Source: Meandrina meandrites (taxonomy: Eukaryota > Cnidaria > Anthozoa > Scleractinia > Meandrinidae). Taken from it: a DNA stretch of 64,000 nucleotides. Below the pieces are notes generated by a model. It worked only from the letters and a program-made list of their open reading frames with translations, was not told where the DNA came from and made no database searches. Each line of letters opens with the position of its first letter. Position 1 is the first letter of the stretch. The position numbers and the translations under genes were made by a program. Shown piece by piece: positions 1-12,920 of the stretch. The stretch lies in contig OY855903.1 of NCBI GenBank assembly GCA_963693305.1, positions 20,338,255 through 20,402,254 on the forward strand, in the 5' to 3' direction.

Positions 1-426
1 TTTTGATTGGATAATTCAACTCGAAAATCTCCCGAATGTTTCACGGAGATTTGCCGAAAATTGTTCATCCGACGGTATCGTTTTGACGACTACAGCGCGC
101 TTCAATTGTTTGATCGACTTTTGCGGATAACAAAACCTTGTTTACACTTAACAGCTGACGCAGCCAAGCAGCCCTGTTAGAAAGTAATAACAAGATGCCA
201 TCGACAAATTGTACTCAGGACGTAATGCGGATGTAGTGACTAAACAGCTCCCCCATACCGATCTTTTTATCGTATACATCTTCTACTTGTCTTATGAACA
301 CCATTATATCTGGACCAAATTAAAATAGCCTAGCTTTATACAAAATAAATTCCACAGGCACGTGAGCCGTGCTCGATAACAGTTTGTATAATCTACTATG
401 AGTTACTTGAGGAATTGATGAACCTT
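1..426 (-). other. Presumed 3'UTR and downstream flank of dynein LIC
   Basis: This stretch follows the stop codon of the dynein gene on the minus strand. I see no coding potential, no recognised repeat and no clear AATAAA signal on that strand, so the polyadenylation site is not located. Confidence 0.35.
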
Positions 427-3400
427 CTACGATGACTCCGTTGAATCGTTGGCCGCGTTTCCCTGGGACACCATTTTCTTCGCTCTGTTCATGCGATGCA
501 ACTCGGCAGCGGCATCGCTTCTTACAGCAGTGCCGCCTTGCCCCATGGCCGCACCAGTCCCGCTCTTCTTGTTGAGGAGGGAATTGAAGAAATTTGCCAG
601 TACACCTTCGCTAGCAGCCCCGCCTGCTCCAGGTTTTCCACCTTCGACCTGCAGAAACAAACCCAAATTAAGATTACGTGTACGTTCGATTGACCCTATT
701 CCGAAATAAAAATATATTCCAGCTTATTCCAGAATAGCCCTTTCGTCCGTACAACGATTATTACGTCTCTGGAATAATGCCCGCAATATGTTCGCCGGCG
801 GTAGCCATTTGGTTTGTTGTTTTGAAAAAGGCCGCCAGGCATGGACAAACCAAAAACATTATTCAGAATTACTCCGAGTATTCTGACACCCAGAGTAAAA
901 TGCTTGGAATAAATGGAATAAACACGGAATCGGAAAAGCGACTCAATCGAACGAACATTCTGAGTTATTCCGTGTATTTTTATTCCGGAGTAAGGTCAAT
1001 CGAACGCACCCTAAAGAACTTAAAGTTTTAATATAACCCTAGGGTAACATTTGCTTTAAAAAAAAAGGTTTTTAATTTTGATCAAAACATTTTCTAGGCA
1101 ATGGTTAAAAATGGTTAAAAATTTAAACGGAAAAAACCCGAACATTTTCTACCAAAATGAAGTCATCTTGAGGGTAAAAATCAATGGATTACCGTTAGCC
1201 TGCGTAAGTAAGCGTTCCGCATATTGGGCGCGCAATCGTTCGCAATCTGCGGGAACGTTTGCTACGCAGGCTAGATCAGTTAAGCCTAGTTCCCACTAGC
1301 GACATAACGATCATAATCATAATCATAAGCACAAACATAACGCTGTTATGTCGCTTATGTCTTAGTGGGAACGTCCAGAAACATAATCATAAGCGCCCTT
1401 ATGATCAACATAATCATAATCATAATCATAAGAAAATGATCGACCATTTTCTTATGATTATGATCATGTCTTTGACTATGACTATGTTGCTTTTCTTTAT
1501 AGTGGGAACGCGAAAATCAAAACGATATAATCAGAAATATAATGAAGCAACTGGGTCATTGTGTTTTGCCCAATTAAATTCTAGGTCCAGTACTTTCGGG
1601 TCAGTTCATTTCAAGATGGCGTCCAGCTTTAAAGAAAAGCTGGCAAGTGCCGTAGAAAATTTACCCAGCCGTTCCCACTAGAACATAAGAAGCTTATGTT
1701 TATGTTTATGTTTATGCTTATAAGGGAGGCGCGGTGGCCTAATGGTTAGTGCGCTGTACTCCGGATCGGGCGGTCCGGGTTCAAGCCCTGGGCGGGGCAC
1801 TGCGTTGTGTTCTTGGGCAAGATACTTTACTCTCATAGTGCCTCTCTCCACCCAGGTGTATAAACAACATTTACATTTACATTTACAAATGGGTACCGGC
1901 GAATTTACTGCTGGGGGTAACCCTGCAATGGACTAGCATCCTGTCCAGGGGGGAGTAGCAATACTCCTAGTCGCTTCATGCTACGGAAACCGGGATAAGC
2001 TCCGGCCTGGTGGGCCACTAGGCTCATATGCTTATGATCCTTATGTCACTAGTGGGAACTACGCTTTACCGTCCGCACTTTATATCTCGGGTAATTCCCG
2101 ATGGGAAGAGTTTTGGAACATAAGAATAAACTTGTTTGTTCAGACTGAGATGCCACTGTTGGATCATCAGACCTTCAACGATGCTGCGCTTGTGAAAAGA
2201 TTGCGCCGACGAAGAGTACAAAAAAAATTCAACATCTCTGGCGTGAGAGGAAATAGAGGGTGAAGATGAAGTTACATTTTACTTTAACATGCATCCCAAT
2301 CTTAGTCCAACTAAAGGCCTGGCAAAACGAGGAAACATGTTTCCATCATTGTTTCCTCGTTTTGCCATGCTTCCATGCCGCGCGGAAACAGGAAATGTTT
2401 CAAGCCGTGTAGCAGACGCAAATTTTGCTTCTTGGAAACAAAACCGACGCTGGAAACAATGCTTCCCGTGTGGCAAAACTGGGAAACATTGGGAAAACAT
2501 GCGCGCGCTATGGTGTTTCTGGAAACATGTTTCCTCGTTTTGCTTGGCTCTGGCTATGGTAAAAACCCCAACAAGGTCAGTAACCTGACGCGACAAATTA
2601 ATAGAAAACTGATAATGCTTTGGTGAGAGAAACGGAGATTTGAGAATTGTGGGAATCATTTTTGCCACCTCGCCTTGAAAACTCAAGTGGGACCCAGGAC
2701 TAAAGCGCACCTTTGGTCCTCTTGGTACTGGCGACGACATTCCTGCTGAAGGTCTTCTGTCTGTACTTATCCTGCCGCTGGGGCCAGGTGGACGGGCCTT
2801 GGGGCTCTCCTAATAAAAGAAAAAAAACTGTTTAAAAAGATGATTGAAACAGATTTTGCAGACCATACCTACATTGTATTATTCTTTTCAGTAAGCTTTG
2901 AAATCAATATTTTTTTTTTAGATTGATGTAAAACTGACACCAGTTAGTTGCCTTGGTTATGAAATCAATATTACCATGACAACCATATGAACGAAAACTT
3001 CAAAAGCATTAAAACCTGAATTCTACCTAGAAAGCCCAATATTAACATCCTAAAGTATGATGAATGGCAAATAAAATAATGTACCAGAACAAAAATAAAT
3101 TATGTATATTTGATTCAAATAGGTACCAAAATAATTTCAAACATTACAGCTTACCCTCCACTAACCACCACCTCTATACAGCAGCCAGGATGTCTGTCCT
3201 GACCATGTGCAGAATGCGAGAATTGCAATTTTCTTGCAATTGTTGAATTGCGAGAGACCTGAACACCAGCATTTTTCTTTTGTTCGCATTGCTCGCCTGC
3301 TACCCCACTTCACCCCTCATGCTTCACACTCATGCTTCACTTGCTGTTTCTCTTCTGTTTTTTTTTTTTCACATTAAAAAAATAATAGAGAGGCTGTGAA

Positions 3401-6400
3401 CAGTGTTGGCATAGTTTCTTTGTGATTTGACACTGACTGTTTCTTACGTTACTTTCACCAGACGTTTCGGCAAATGCTTAAGCCTTTTTTAGTTGAAAAA
3501 ATTGAAGCTGTCACACACGATTTAAAAAGGCAACACGTTTAAAGTGCGCGCTGCAAAAATTATGTGTAAAGTATCAAAAAGAATGTTGCATGAGACTCAT
3601 GCGCAGCAGTCAACTTTCTGAGATGACTGGCAGCAAAGAAGATACAACAATCAGAGATCATCCACAAGAAGTATTAAATCATCACTTACCGGTTGTTGTC
3701 TGCCTATACCAGACACTGTTGCTGGCATCTTTTGAAGCAGTTGCTATGCAAAAGACAAAAACAATGATGTCAACATTGACATAGTGACAGCCCCTTGAAA
3801 ATGCTGGCTATAATTATTCAACAATTAGAATGCAAAGCCCAAGGTTTCTATCACCTGATAGTGAGAAAGGGATGAAGCTCTGAGCCAACTACATTGTATC
3901 ACAAGGCAATAGAAACCAAGAGTGGGATGTCTAATAATGCTTTAGCATACGCCAGAGACCAATCTATTAAAAAAAAGTGCAGTGAAAAATGTTTATTGAT
4001 AGTTTTGGATTGTGATTTTGGCAATGTTCCTTGCACACACTCCCAGGGCTGACTCTTGAAAATTAAACTGCCATTTTGTAGTTTGTAGTTGCCATTTTTG
4101 TGGTTAACTAATCACCAAATGTAGCTTACCAAACAACAATTTAAAAGAAACAGAATAAACTTGACAGACAGAAACATTCCCTTAGCTAAATTACAAAGTG
4201 ATTAAGTCATTGTGTGTGTAAAAAAGCAAATGAATACGAAAGTTGCAGCTTCCTACCTTAGGTCGATCAGTCATGAAATTTAACCATACCCCATTAATGC
4301 GGCCACCCCGTTAATGTGGCCAAATTTCAATGGCCCGTTGGTGGCCGTATTAACGGGGTTCCACTGTAGTTCCTCACTGGAAATTCAAATTTGAAAATCT
4401 TCACATAAAGTTGCACTCAAAACTGCAAAAGTACACCTTGCATGCTTTAATGGTGTTATTTGACCCTCCTAGGAGGGTGGAATCAGGCTTCATAGAAATT
4501 TTGGATAGCCACTTTCCATGCTTTTAGCCAGGATTTAAAAAGTGGGTGTCTAAACTTTTTATAAGGCCTGACTCTGTCCCCAGAGGAGGGCCTGAGGAGC
4601 ATGCAAGGTATTTTTCTGCAGTTATGAGTGCAAAGGCATCTAAAGATTTTCAAATTTGCAAAGAAAACCTCTGTATACAGTTATTCATATTAATTTTCTC
4701 TGAAAAGTGGCCGTCAATAGGACTCCTGGACTCCCACCTGGCTAAAAGCCTGCCACTTTCTAAATCCTGGCTAAGAGCCTGGTAGGAAGTACAAATTTTC
4801 CACTTTGTCTTCTCTGCCACAATATACATTTACTGACCTGTTGTCTTGCAAGGAATGTTTGTTCGTCCTCTGCAAGAATTTCTTTGTCTTGTATTGGCTG
4901 TGAAAAGAAATTCAGTTTTAAACATTAACTTTAGTCTCCTGTACAGTATATAGTACTTAACTAAAGGAGAGCACACCTTGTGTTGTCTTCAGTCATGTTT
5001 ATAGTGTTATGCCTAAATCATCACCCGTACTCTACGTGCACATTATCAACTGGTCACACAAGAGCAGAGATCACCAAAATGGCATTCATTTGACTTGCAG
5101 CTAACATGTAGAATTGTATAATGTCAGTTTTACGAAGTGTAAATTGATATTTAGGCTAATTTAATTAAGGGTCTTCAGTATTTTCAACAAACACCGACAG
5201 CCAGCAAAAGCATCAGCTACTTCACTCTACATCACTCAGAGAAGTCAGCTACTTTTTACCTTCAACTGAAGCAATTTAAGAACGATTCTTTCAAACAGCC
5301 AGTTACTCTACTTAAACCAGCTGTCCTGAAGTCCCTGGGTCTAGGAGAACTTTCAAGATGGACCCTAAAGAGCCTTTCACCCTTAAAGGGGCACTGTCAC
5401 GGACATTTTTTGGCTCTTTTAGTAAAATGGCACCAAAATTACAACCAAGTACCTTCAACCATGCAGGAAATGCTCCTAGAACGTAAAGGGAAAGATATCT
5501 AGCAAATTGTTTAAAGAAGACGATGACCGTAAATAGTTTTCATCAATTTTTCCACACCACAAGGACAGAACTTGAAAAAGTCAGGCTGACTTTTTCAAGT
5601 TGAGATCAAAAGCTCCCGATGGTATCACAGTGATATCACTCTATATTTAGCTTTCAGTACACTGGTATAGTAATTTTAAAAACACTTGACCACTGTTAAT
5701 AGGTTTCCAATGGTGTGAACATGTTTTTGGGCTGTTGAATTTTTGAAGTTATGCTCGTGACAGTGTCCCTTTAATCAGTTTTCAACATTACCTTTCTTAA
5801 CTGTGGTTTAACAATGTGATCATCAAATGCATCCTCAGGCTGGATTACTTTTAAGTGTTCACTCAGAATGTTTATTTTCTTTATGGAATCCCAACCTGCA
5901 GGACTGTGGTGCAAAACAAATTTACTGTAGACTGGACTACTCTCACGAGTTTCCTCTTAGTCAATTACGGCATTGGTGCATGTACATGTATGTAGTGAAC
6001 TGTTTTCCTGTAAACATTGTTAAACTCTAGGCTAGAGTTCAAAACACAAAAACATTGCAAAAAGATGCAAACATTTTACATGTAGATCTATTTCGAGAAA
6101 CATTGTTGGAAAAAAGCGCACACAGCAATCCCGAGAGCTTTTGTGGGTAGTTTTAAGTTTGCAGTTCCTTGAATCCTTTAACCTAATCTTCAGAGAAATC
6201 TGAAAAAAATGGTACAAGATGTACAGCATACATGTATGTTTGTGAGTGCTAAAAGAAAGCAACAAAAGTATGTGTAGGTTTGACAGCTGGCGTCAAGAAC
6301 CAAGTGTGTTGATCATATCCTAGATTAACTTTCTGGATTGCTGCATGCGCGTTTTTCTGACAACCTTTCTCTCAAAACAGCTGTGTGTAAAAGTCTACAA

Positions 6401-9400
6401 ATAGTCACTGTATATGTACATCAGCAAACATGTTCTTTACACAGTTAAATCCCGATATAAGAAAGTGCCAATGGACCAGGGAAATGTGCTCATTATAAAG
6501 GGTTCATATATTTGGGCTTTGCTCCTTTCATTTTATTATAATTAAGTTTGGCCTGGCTCAAAGTTGTAAAGGGGTTCCTTATGTCAGGTTGCTTTCAACT
6601 TTTTCAACCTTTACAGCTATAAGACGAAGGAGGGTAGCAAATAATTACAACATGTAGTTTTTATACCACTTTTACACCTGAATTGGTGTAAATATGATCA
6701 TCTTACAAGAGGCTACATTATTACATTTAGATGTATAAAACCTTCTGATAAAAAGTGCAAAACAATTATCTGACTAAAGCTAGGCAAAACTCTGGAAATT
6801 GCAAAGACAGTTATGTAAACCATTCCTCTAACAAAAACATCACAAATTTTTTATTGATTCTTTTCTAGACTGGCAGAGAATTCATCCTTGTGCTCTGGAA
6901 CCATTTTAACACTTAGTTACATGTAATAAGCTACATCCCGTATCAATTAAGCCACACCTTTTGTATAATTACATGTGCTTCAGAAAACCCAGTAGAGGCA
7001 TGTGCTTACACTTGTAACATAATTTTTAAAATGAACTTGTGTCAGACCATTATTTTACTTACATAAATACTGAATCCTTTTCCACAACCAGGGCAGGACT
7101 ATTGAACGGCAGGCCATATATTTGATGAACTAAATATCTGTATAATAAACTGCAGTTCTTATTTTCTTTGACAGATGTGTAGAACAAGGTGGCACCATCT
7201 ACCACAAGTCAAGGAAGACAAGCAACAAACAGAAAATACTATAATTCAAATTAATATTCTTCCCTGGGTCATTTTTTTTTAAACTGAGTGCAGCCCACTA
7301 CCACAACCCTGGGCCAATATACCCCATCGTGACACGACTAAGACACTTGAGAGGTCTGATAACTCAAATCAACCAATCAGAGTGCTTTATTGCCGGAACA
7401 GTATTTTCTAAGAAGTGAACTGGGTAAGGTTTCTACAGCTCTTTTTCAATTGAAAGGTTTAGTGGAAAAAGGGCAGTAGCGATTTTTGCCCAGAATTGAG
7501 CATTGCCAAATTGTGCACACAGACTTGTTTATGTACGTTTAGCATTGTCCTTTATTTTTTTGCTGGTTTTTCCTTCGATTTTGAAATATAACGTGTGCAA
7601 AAAACTTGGTTTTTCCTGGCAGCTTCTGAAGGAGTTTTTTGATGTACATGTACAGGTATACAGCTGTACAGTATGTACAGCCCTCGCACATGGTTAGGAT
7701 GTTATTATGGGAGGAATATTGACCCAACAGCCAATTAGCATGCTGTACCTGACTCGTCCCCAGTCGTCTTCATACAGCGTGCAAGGAGGGTGCAGGGAGA
7801 GATGGGCACCGAAAAAGGGAGCACAAGGTGAGATCCCCTGCTCCCCTACCTCGTGCGCAACTCTTCCTTTGCCGTGTGCTATATGAAGACAACTGGGGAC
7901 GAGTCAGATGCTGTAATGTGGATCAAGAGGTCCAGACCTGTTTGAGCCATACATGTAGGTTTGAAAACAAATGATTCCATTTCTTAATTTTACATTGTCC
8001 AGCATGTGTTAAAAAGGATACACTTTAAGCAGTGCCTTCTTATGTGCTGCTGAATAAAATCAAAGTGTTCTTCCCTGTAATCTCTGTCCTTTTCAAGTGC
8101 AGACATGTAGTCCGACTGAAACAGAACAACAAAAAAACTCTCATTACTTAAACCTTGAAGGCTGTATTTCATCCACCAACTACAAGTCCCAAAATAGTAC
8201 ATGTATTTGGGCAAGAGCAAGTGATATGCACATGTAAACCTGCAAGCTTGACAGAAAAATCTACTGGCTCTGGCCTTTATTGTCAGATGGCACATTTTAA
8301 ATTGAAAAAATTTTAGTCAAAATTTTAGGTAAACTTACATGTATCAAGGCAAAACCAGGTTTACTGGAAGACTATTCCAATAATACATGTACATGTACAG
8401 TTCACACAACAATATTATTGCCAGTTCAAATAATTTCAACATGGATTAATCTTTGTTTGTTTTTCTCAGGTACATCTACTACTGGAATCAATTATTGCCT
8501 TGGTTTGGTTGTTATGTACATGTGCAAGTTTTATTGGGATTATATAATTTCTTTTTTAATATTATTGAACACTGCATTTTGCTGTCTTACATATCCTGTT
8601 GAAGCCCTTCATTTTTTCAGGCTTCTTTCTTTGCAATTTCCTTAATTGCAATTTTCACTGTGACAATCATTTCTTTACTTTAAATGTATTCAAAGTTCAA
8701 ATGCTGTATATGAATTCTTTCATTATCTGCCTTACATGTATCATACTAACCTTCGTGACGACAACTACCATAGGTAGACCAAGATTGTCTGTAAGTACAT
8801 TTTCATCAAGAGGAAGAAGAACCTTGTCTTCATCTTTTATTCCAGACCTCCTTCTGTCCTCTGTTGACTCATCTGGTTCCACATACTCTTGAAATTGCCG
8901 TGCAACTACAAGAAAAACATCTTGATCAGAAGTTGTTACATACAGTGTAGGTGGCTACAAATAGCAGAATTTTTGTAATTTTATATATTTTAAACTTGTA
9001 ATAAATTATAACAAGGAAAACAGAACTTATAACATCACAAATAAGGCCGAGATTCGACCTTGTTGGAACAGTGAAACTGATATGGCTTAATGTCACGCAG
9101 CTGAGAAACTGGCACCTAATGCGCAAGGATACCGCTGCACAAAAACTAATGCGGTAGCCTTAACATGATTGAGGGGCTTATTTACAACTGCATCTTGGAG
9201 ACCCAGTGTTTGTTCGGGCCCAGCATTTAATAGAGAAAATTTCACCTCTTATTTGCTGATTTCTAGGATACGCATATAAATTTTGTGGCACATGAACCAA
9301 GGGGGAAAACAAGACTGTGTTATAAAATCTCAGTGACTTGAGGTACATGTACCGTGTAGAGGAATGATACCACGAAGAGCTTGCACAGTGCATTAAGCTC

Positions 9401-11581
9401 AGGATAAATAACCTAATACAACATGTAAAGAGCTCATGCCTGTATTTAGACTTCCCCAAAAGTGAAGGTAAAATTAATGTACTGTGCTATCAAAACACTT
9501 CAAAAGTACAACATTGCTGTAACACTCTCAATGTTGTGTGCAATGAACTTGAAATTAACCACACAAATACAGCTTTAGCTATGATACACACTTGTAGTGT
9601 TTTGGTCAACAGAGATGGGAAATTCATAAAATGCATGTAGGCTATACATGTATCTCATTACTAACTTAATGACTTGCAAGCATCAAAAGAAAGAAACCAA
9701 TTAAAACCTTAACCAAAATGACTTCCTGTGTGAAGTATTTATTAAAATAATTTCGAGAGAGTTATCACTAGCTTATGTATCAGCTAATCAGCTTGCTATC
9801 AAATTAACAGATCACACAATAAAAATAACAATTTAACGCCACGTGCTTCCCATATCGACTCTAGACAATTTTTACACTAACACATCTCTTGTTGCAAAAT
9901 GGATTTATATCAGAACATTCAAAATTTTAATGTTCTTTCCACAATTTTTCAAGCTCACGAATTGTAAATTCATTTCAGTGATGTGACACCAGATCAGACC
10001 GAAAATTCTGCCTTTGCACCAGGGTAACACAAAGCCTGCAAAAATATTCTATTCTGTATTTTCATAACACCACCTTAATCTAAAATGATAATTTCTTCTG
10101 TTTGCAATGACAGATATAATGAGACAAGTAGAAACGCTCCAAGTAACTTCAATGACAACATCTGCATTAAAATATTGAGCTGGAAATTTATGCACATTTA
10201 GATTAATTTTAAGAATAATTGAAGTGATCTAGAATACACGATATTCGAAAATTTATCAATTAAACATGAGATTTTACCCCCAACTGTTAACTGATTTCAT
10301 TCGATGTCATTCATTAAAATCAAAATCAAAACACGTTTCTTCGCTCACGATGGCTTCGCATGTAACATTTTGATCACATCTGAGAGAAAGTAAATATGTG
10401 AAATAAACGTCAATTATTCACAAACATTCCTTCCCAACCAAAACATTTCCCGTTCACCGTGTAAATGGCTTTTCTGGTAAACTAATCGCAAAAAAATTCT
10501 AGAGCTTCAACATAATTTGAGTACAGTACAGTTCTGATTTCATTTTAGCATAAATCGATATTTAAATCCACTTATTTTCCCAGACAATATCGTCTTTCCA
10601 AGCATGTTAGGATAGTAGACATCCAGCGATCAAACTATCAATAAGGCGACGTCCTCTTGGAAAATTAAACTTGCGACGAGCAAACACCATATAAAATAAA
10701 ATTTGACACTTTTACAAACTGTCAACTGCATAAGACTGCGAAACAGCTATATCAACAGAAATAAAGTCACTTGTTACGCCTGCTTCGAAGTGAAATTTCT
10801 TCGAACCAGCGAAAAAAAAATTGAAAACTTACTTCGCTCTTCCATGTCGTTCAATTCCTTGGGCGGTAGTTTAAGCGAGTGAATATGCTCTCGAAGAACC
10901 TCCGTCCACGAATGCAATGATTCCATAATAGTCCACGGTCTTGAAATATCCACAACTTGTACGATGACAGTGTTCGTTATACTTTTAGGGGTTAGTGCAT
11001 ATTGGAGGAGGCTTCTATGAAGAGGATCTCCATCCAATATCCAAACTCCTAATCGTGTGCTGTCTAAAACATCAAGCAAAATATACTGTGTGAGATGCTT
11101 ACGAAAAAGATAAAAAAAAGATGTTTTACGCCAGGAGTTAAACAATTTATTTCATACCATCCCTCTCTTCGTCGTGAACGTGAAGATATGTGTACTCCAG
11201 TCCATGACCCTTGCTTATCTCGTCTTCTTTTCCTCTAAGCTTTGATATTAACGTCGTTTTTCCTGAACCATCATACCCTGAAAAGAAAAGACTTTGTAAG
11301 GCGCTGCGGATAAGGAAAACAGAGAAGGAAACAAGGCTTAAAATTGAGCCGGCAAAACGAACCTAGCAGTACAATCGACTTGTTGGCTGGAAGTTTTCGG
11401 CTTGCTGAACTCGAAACGTCGCTCAAAATCGACGACCTGCGGGACAAAAATAACAACCAGGCATCATCATTACAAACTGCCCAAACTTAACCTCGATGTA
11501 CAAGCTTTTAACTTCTCAATACCAGAGATCTTTCCCTCCTTCTTCGTCGCCGACCGAACCTCTATCATCGACGTCCGCCAT
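427..11581 (-). CDS. DYNC1LI: Cytoplasmic dynein 1 light intermediate chain (LIC1/2 orthologue), 12 coding exons
   Basis: Coding exons in transcript order: 11581-11523, 11436-11363, 11277-11158, 11063-10833, 8905-8751, 8115-8022, 7198-7063, 5903-5792, 4897-4838, 3743-3690, 2809-2711 and 648-427 (stop TAG). All junctions are GT-AG and every codon phase matches, giving about 471 aa; vertebrate LIC1 and LIC2 are about 490-520 aa. The subunit links the dynein heavy chain to cargo adaptors. Its N-terminal half is a Ras-like GTPase-fold domain. Visible landmarks: a P-loop of form GYDGSGKTT across exons 2-3, then [35 protein letters not shown] and VVEKD blocks, all typical of the family. The C-terminal tail is Pro/Ser/Gly-rich and contains [12 protein letters not shown], the amphipathic adaptor-binding helix 1. 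The start is chosen because exon 1 supplies the acidic N-terminus ending in the conserved DLW. The 54-nt exon at 3743-3690 is the least certain, but it aligns with the LIC linker and keeps phase. No stop or frameshift was seen. The large introns carry MITEs and a SINE. Confidence 0.93.
676..1013. mobile_element. MITE with about 35-bp terminal inverted repeats
   Basis: The left end (from about 678, CGTTCGATTGACC) is repeated in reverse complement at the right end (to about 1012, GGTCAATCGAACG). The match extends inward through an ATTCCG-containing stretch. The interior is short, rich in ATTCC/GGAAT and non-coding. It lies in the last intron of the dynein gene. Family unknown. Confidence 0.7.
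1290..2062. mobile_element. Nested MITE complex with TTCCCACTAG ends
   Basis: Copies of TTCCCACTAG or its reverse complement CTAGTGGGAA (or close variants) occur near 1292, 1365, 1500, 1671 and 2050. Between them are imperfect arrays of CATAAT/TTATG steps that can fold back on each other. The arrangement suggests several related inverted-repeat elements inserted side by side, and the SINE at 1724 sits inside the last pair. Around 1400-1435 and 1430-1500 the sequence is near-palindromic. There is no real coding content, although the repeats keep one frame open by chance. Confidence 0.55.
1724..2028 (+). mobile_element. tRNA-derived SINE, plus orientation
   Basis: The head carries RNA polymerase III promoter boxes: an A-box-like TGGCCTAATGGTTAGTGCG (about 1735-1753) and a B-box GGTTCAAGCCC (about 1778-1788). 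A tRNA-unrelated body follows, containing CTCTCTCCACCCAGGTGTA and GGGTACCGGC, ending near GGGCCACTAGGCTCAT. The second copy at about 19,315-19,613 on the other strand shares head and body, which confirms a dispersed repeat rather than a functional tRNA gene. It lies in a dynein LIC intron. Confidence 0.85.
2285..2560. mobile_element. MITE-like element with internal palindromes
   Basis: GCAAAACGAGGAAACATG is followed by its reverse complement within about 50 bases (2321-2368) and again near the far end (about 2519-2543). The intervening sequence repeats GGAAACA/TGTTTCC many times. The pattern fits a foldback element or nested MITE in a dynein LIC intron. No target duplication was found. Confidence 0.5.
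4280..4375. repeat. Short DNA-transposon remnant (GTTAATGTGGCC/CCACTGTAG type)
   Basis: An alternating pattern of CCCGTTAATGYGGCC and its partial reverse complement GGCCGTATTAACGGGG ends in a CCACTGTA border. Borders of this CAGTGG type are typical of Tc1/pogo/Tigger-like non-autonomous elements. Intronic remnant; family assigned by resemblance only. Confidence 0.4.
5383..5774. mobile_element. TTAA-flanked MITE, copy 1
   Basis: It begins TTAAAGGGGCACTGTCACGG and ends with GTGACAGTGTCCCTTTAA, giving inverted termini bordered by TTAA. The element at 19,889-20,279 is a close second copy with the same interior (ACAGAACTTGAAAAAGTCAGG followed by its inverse). TTAA target sites are characteristic of piggyBac and Kolobok superfamilies, so this is probably a non-autonomous member. 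It sits in the dynein LIC intron just downstream of the exon ending at 5792. Confidence 0.8.
7749..7907. mobile_element. Small MITE (about 159 bp)
   Basis: The left terminus CTGACTCGTCCCCAGTCGTC is matched by the right terminus, which reads GACAACTGGGGACGAGTCAG. The arms continue as CTTCATA/TATGAAG with one mismatch. The interior is GC-richer than the flanks and non-coding. It lies in a dynein LIC intron. Confidence 0.75.
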
Positions 11582-11584
11582 TTT
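11574..11584 (-). promoter_or_regulatory. YY1-like box overlapping the dynein LIC start codon
   Basis: Read on the minus strand the start codon sits in AAAATGGCGGA, one base from the YY1 consensus AAGATGGCGG. Such boxes around the ATG are common in TATA-less housekeeping promoters of animals. No TATA box was seen upstream (11,600-11,700), which fits a constitutively expressed gene. Function is inferred from the motif only. Confidence 0.45.
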
Positions 11585-11884
11585 GGTAGATACTTTTCAA
11601 AGTTCCCGTATATTGGGCCTGTCTAGGACCCAAATCCCTCTCATTTGCAGTTGCGCCATTTCGTTTTCGCACAAACAATTATCTTCAGAATGAGCAGAAT
11701 GGTCACCAAAATGTACATTAACCCACGAAATACTGGCCAGCGTTTGGGTCGTTGTAGAGATCCACTTTTCTTACTACAACAGGAAAAAAATTCTCCAAGG
11801 GGGGGGGGGACACCATAATGAAAGAGACCGGAGGAGGAGGAGGGTGCTCGTTGTTGTGTGTAAATTTAGGATTTTGGTCACTTA
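11582..11884. other. Promoter-side flank of dynein LIC, otherwise featureless
   Basis: This stretch immediately upstream of the dynein start codon probably holds its 5'UTR and core promoter. It includes a run of ten G at about 11,800. No open frame with domain resemblance was seen on the plus strand. Confidence 0.4.
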
Positions 11885-12290
11885 GGTCCAGTTCAGACGT
11901 CGTGCTTCTGCCGTGCCGAACTTAATTGTAATAGGTTCGACTGTAGCACGGCACAAACACGACTCTGATCCAGACGTCGTGCCAAATTCAGGACTTACTG
12001 AAGTTGTGTAACAATTAGTCAGCGTTGATCAAACAAAAATGGCGCCGTAACTACCCCCGTCAAAATACCGTTTGATATAATTTATGAATTTCGTTTGGCA
12101 CGGCAGAAGCGCGACGTTTGAATTTCTGCCGTGCCAGAGTCGTGTAGCACGGCAGAGCTTGTCGAACTTAATTGCTTTGCCGAACTTAATTTTAAGTTTC
12201 ATTCAGACGTCGTACTTCTGCCGTGCTTTTGTCGAACTTAATTCCTGAATTTAGTTCGGCACGGCAGAAGCACGACGTCTGAACTGGGCC
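11885..12290. mobile_element. MITE with long inverted termini and TTA target duplication
   Basis: It starts GGTCCAGTTCAGACGTCGTG and ends CACGACGTCTGAACTGGGCC. The inverted arms extend through CTTCTGCCGTGCCGAACT. TTA flanks both sides (11,882-11,884 and 12,291-12,293). Arm sequences recur internally (near 12,100-12,240), so the element may be a nested or partly duplicated copy. A 3-bp TWA-type target would fit PIF/Harbinger, but that assignment is inference. Confidence 0.75.
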
Positions 12291-12443
12291 TTAGGGTGTT
12301 CCGGGCAAGACGCCAATATTTTTAGCCGTCAAGGTCTCGTTTAGCGTAGCACGCGAAGAAATATAGAAGTATATGTTTTAAAATGGTATCTTTTAGGGGT
12401 AAAAAAAAAGCTTGAGCTTCGCCTCGTCTGTTTCATTTTCTTA

Positions 12444-12920
12444 ATGCATCAGTCAATTTCAGCAGTGCCCATCCCCCCCCCCCCGGGCTAACCCCCGGGC
12501 ATTAGCATTTCTTTGGTAAATTCCCCGGGGTGGGGATGAGGGAACCGGGCAAATGCCCCGCTCCCGGGTTGATTGTTTTCAATCTCTCGATAGGTGATAT
12601 AAGAATATAATACAAGTTGTTGCTTCTTGGCAATGAAGAAATATCTAAAATTCAGAAAATATACCTTTAAAAACATCCATGAACATCCACGAGCTTCTCT
12701 AGTCCTTCATGGACTAGCTAATCTGCAACGTAGTCCACGTCTTGGCCTATAAACGCCTCCATCACGAATACGCGACTCACTCCACGGTTTCGAAACCACG
12801 TGTCAAATGCCCGGGGGTCAACCCGAGGTACGCAAATGCCCCATCCCTGGGACGGGCAACATTAGGAAATGCCCCGGGGTTGCCCGGGGGGATGGGCACT
12901 GCTGGAATTGACTGATGCAT
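12444..12920. mobile_element. MITE with 31-bp inverted termini, C/G-rich arms
   Basis: ATGCATCAGTCAATTTCAGC at 12,444 continues through AGTGCCCATCC. It is mirrored at 12,890-12,920 with a single mismatch over 31 bases. Inside the termini are C-rich and G-rich tracts (poly-C at about 12,474; CCCCGGGG motifs) that can also pair. Non-coding. Confidence 0.75.

Noticed and set aside
1259..1681. 140-codon open frame
   Set aside because: It is built from CATAAT-type repeats of the MITE complex; the His/Ile/Met-rich composition is a repeat artefact.
1724..1800. tRNA gene
   Set aside because: A- and B-boxes are present, but the sequence continues into a SINE body shared with 19.3-19.6 kb and no proper cloverleaf was apparent.
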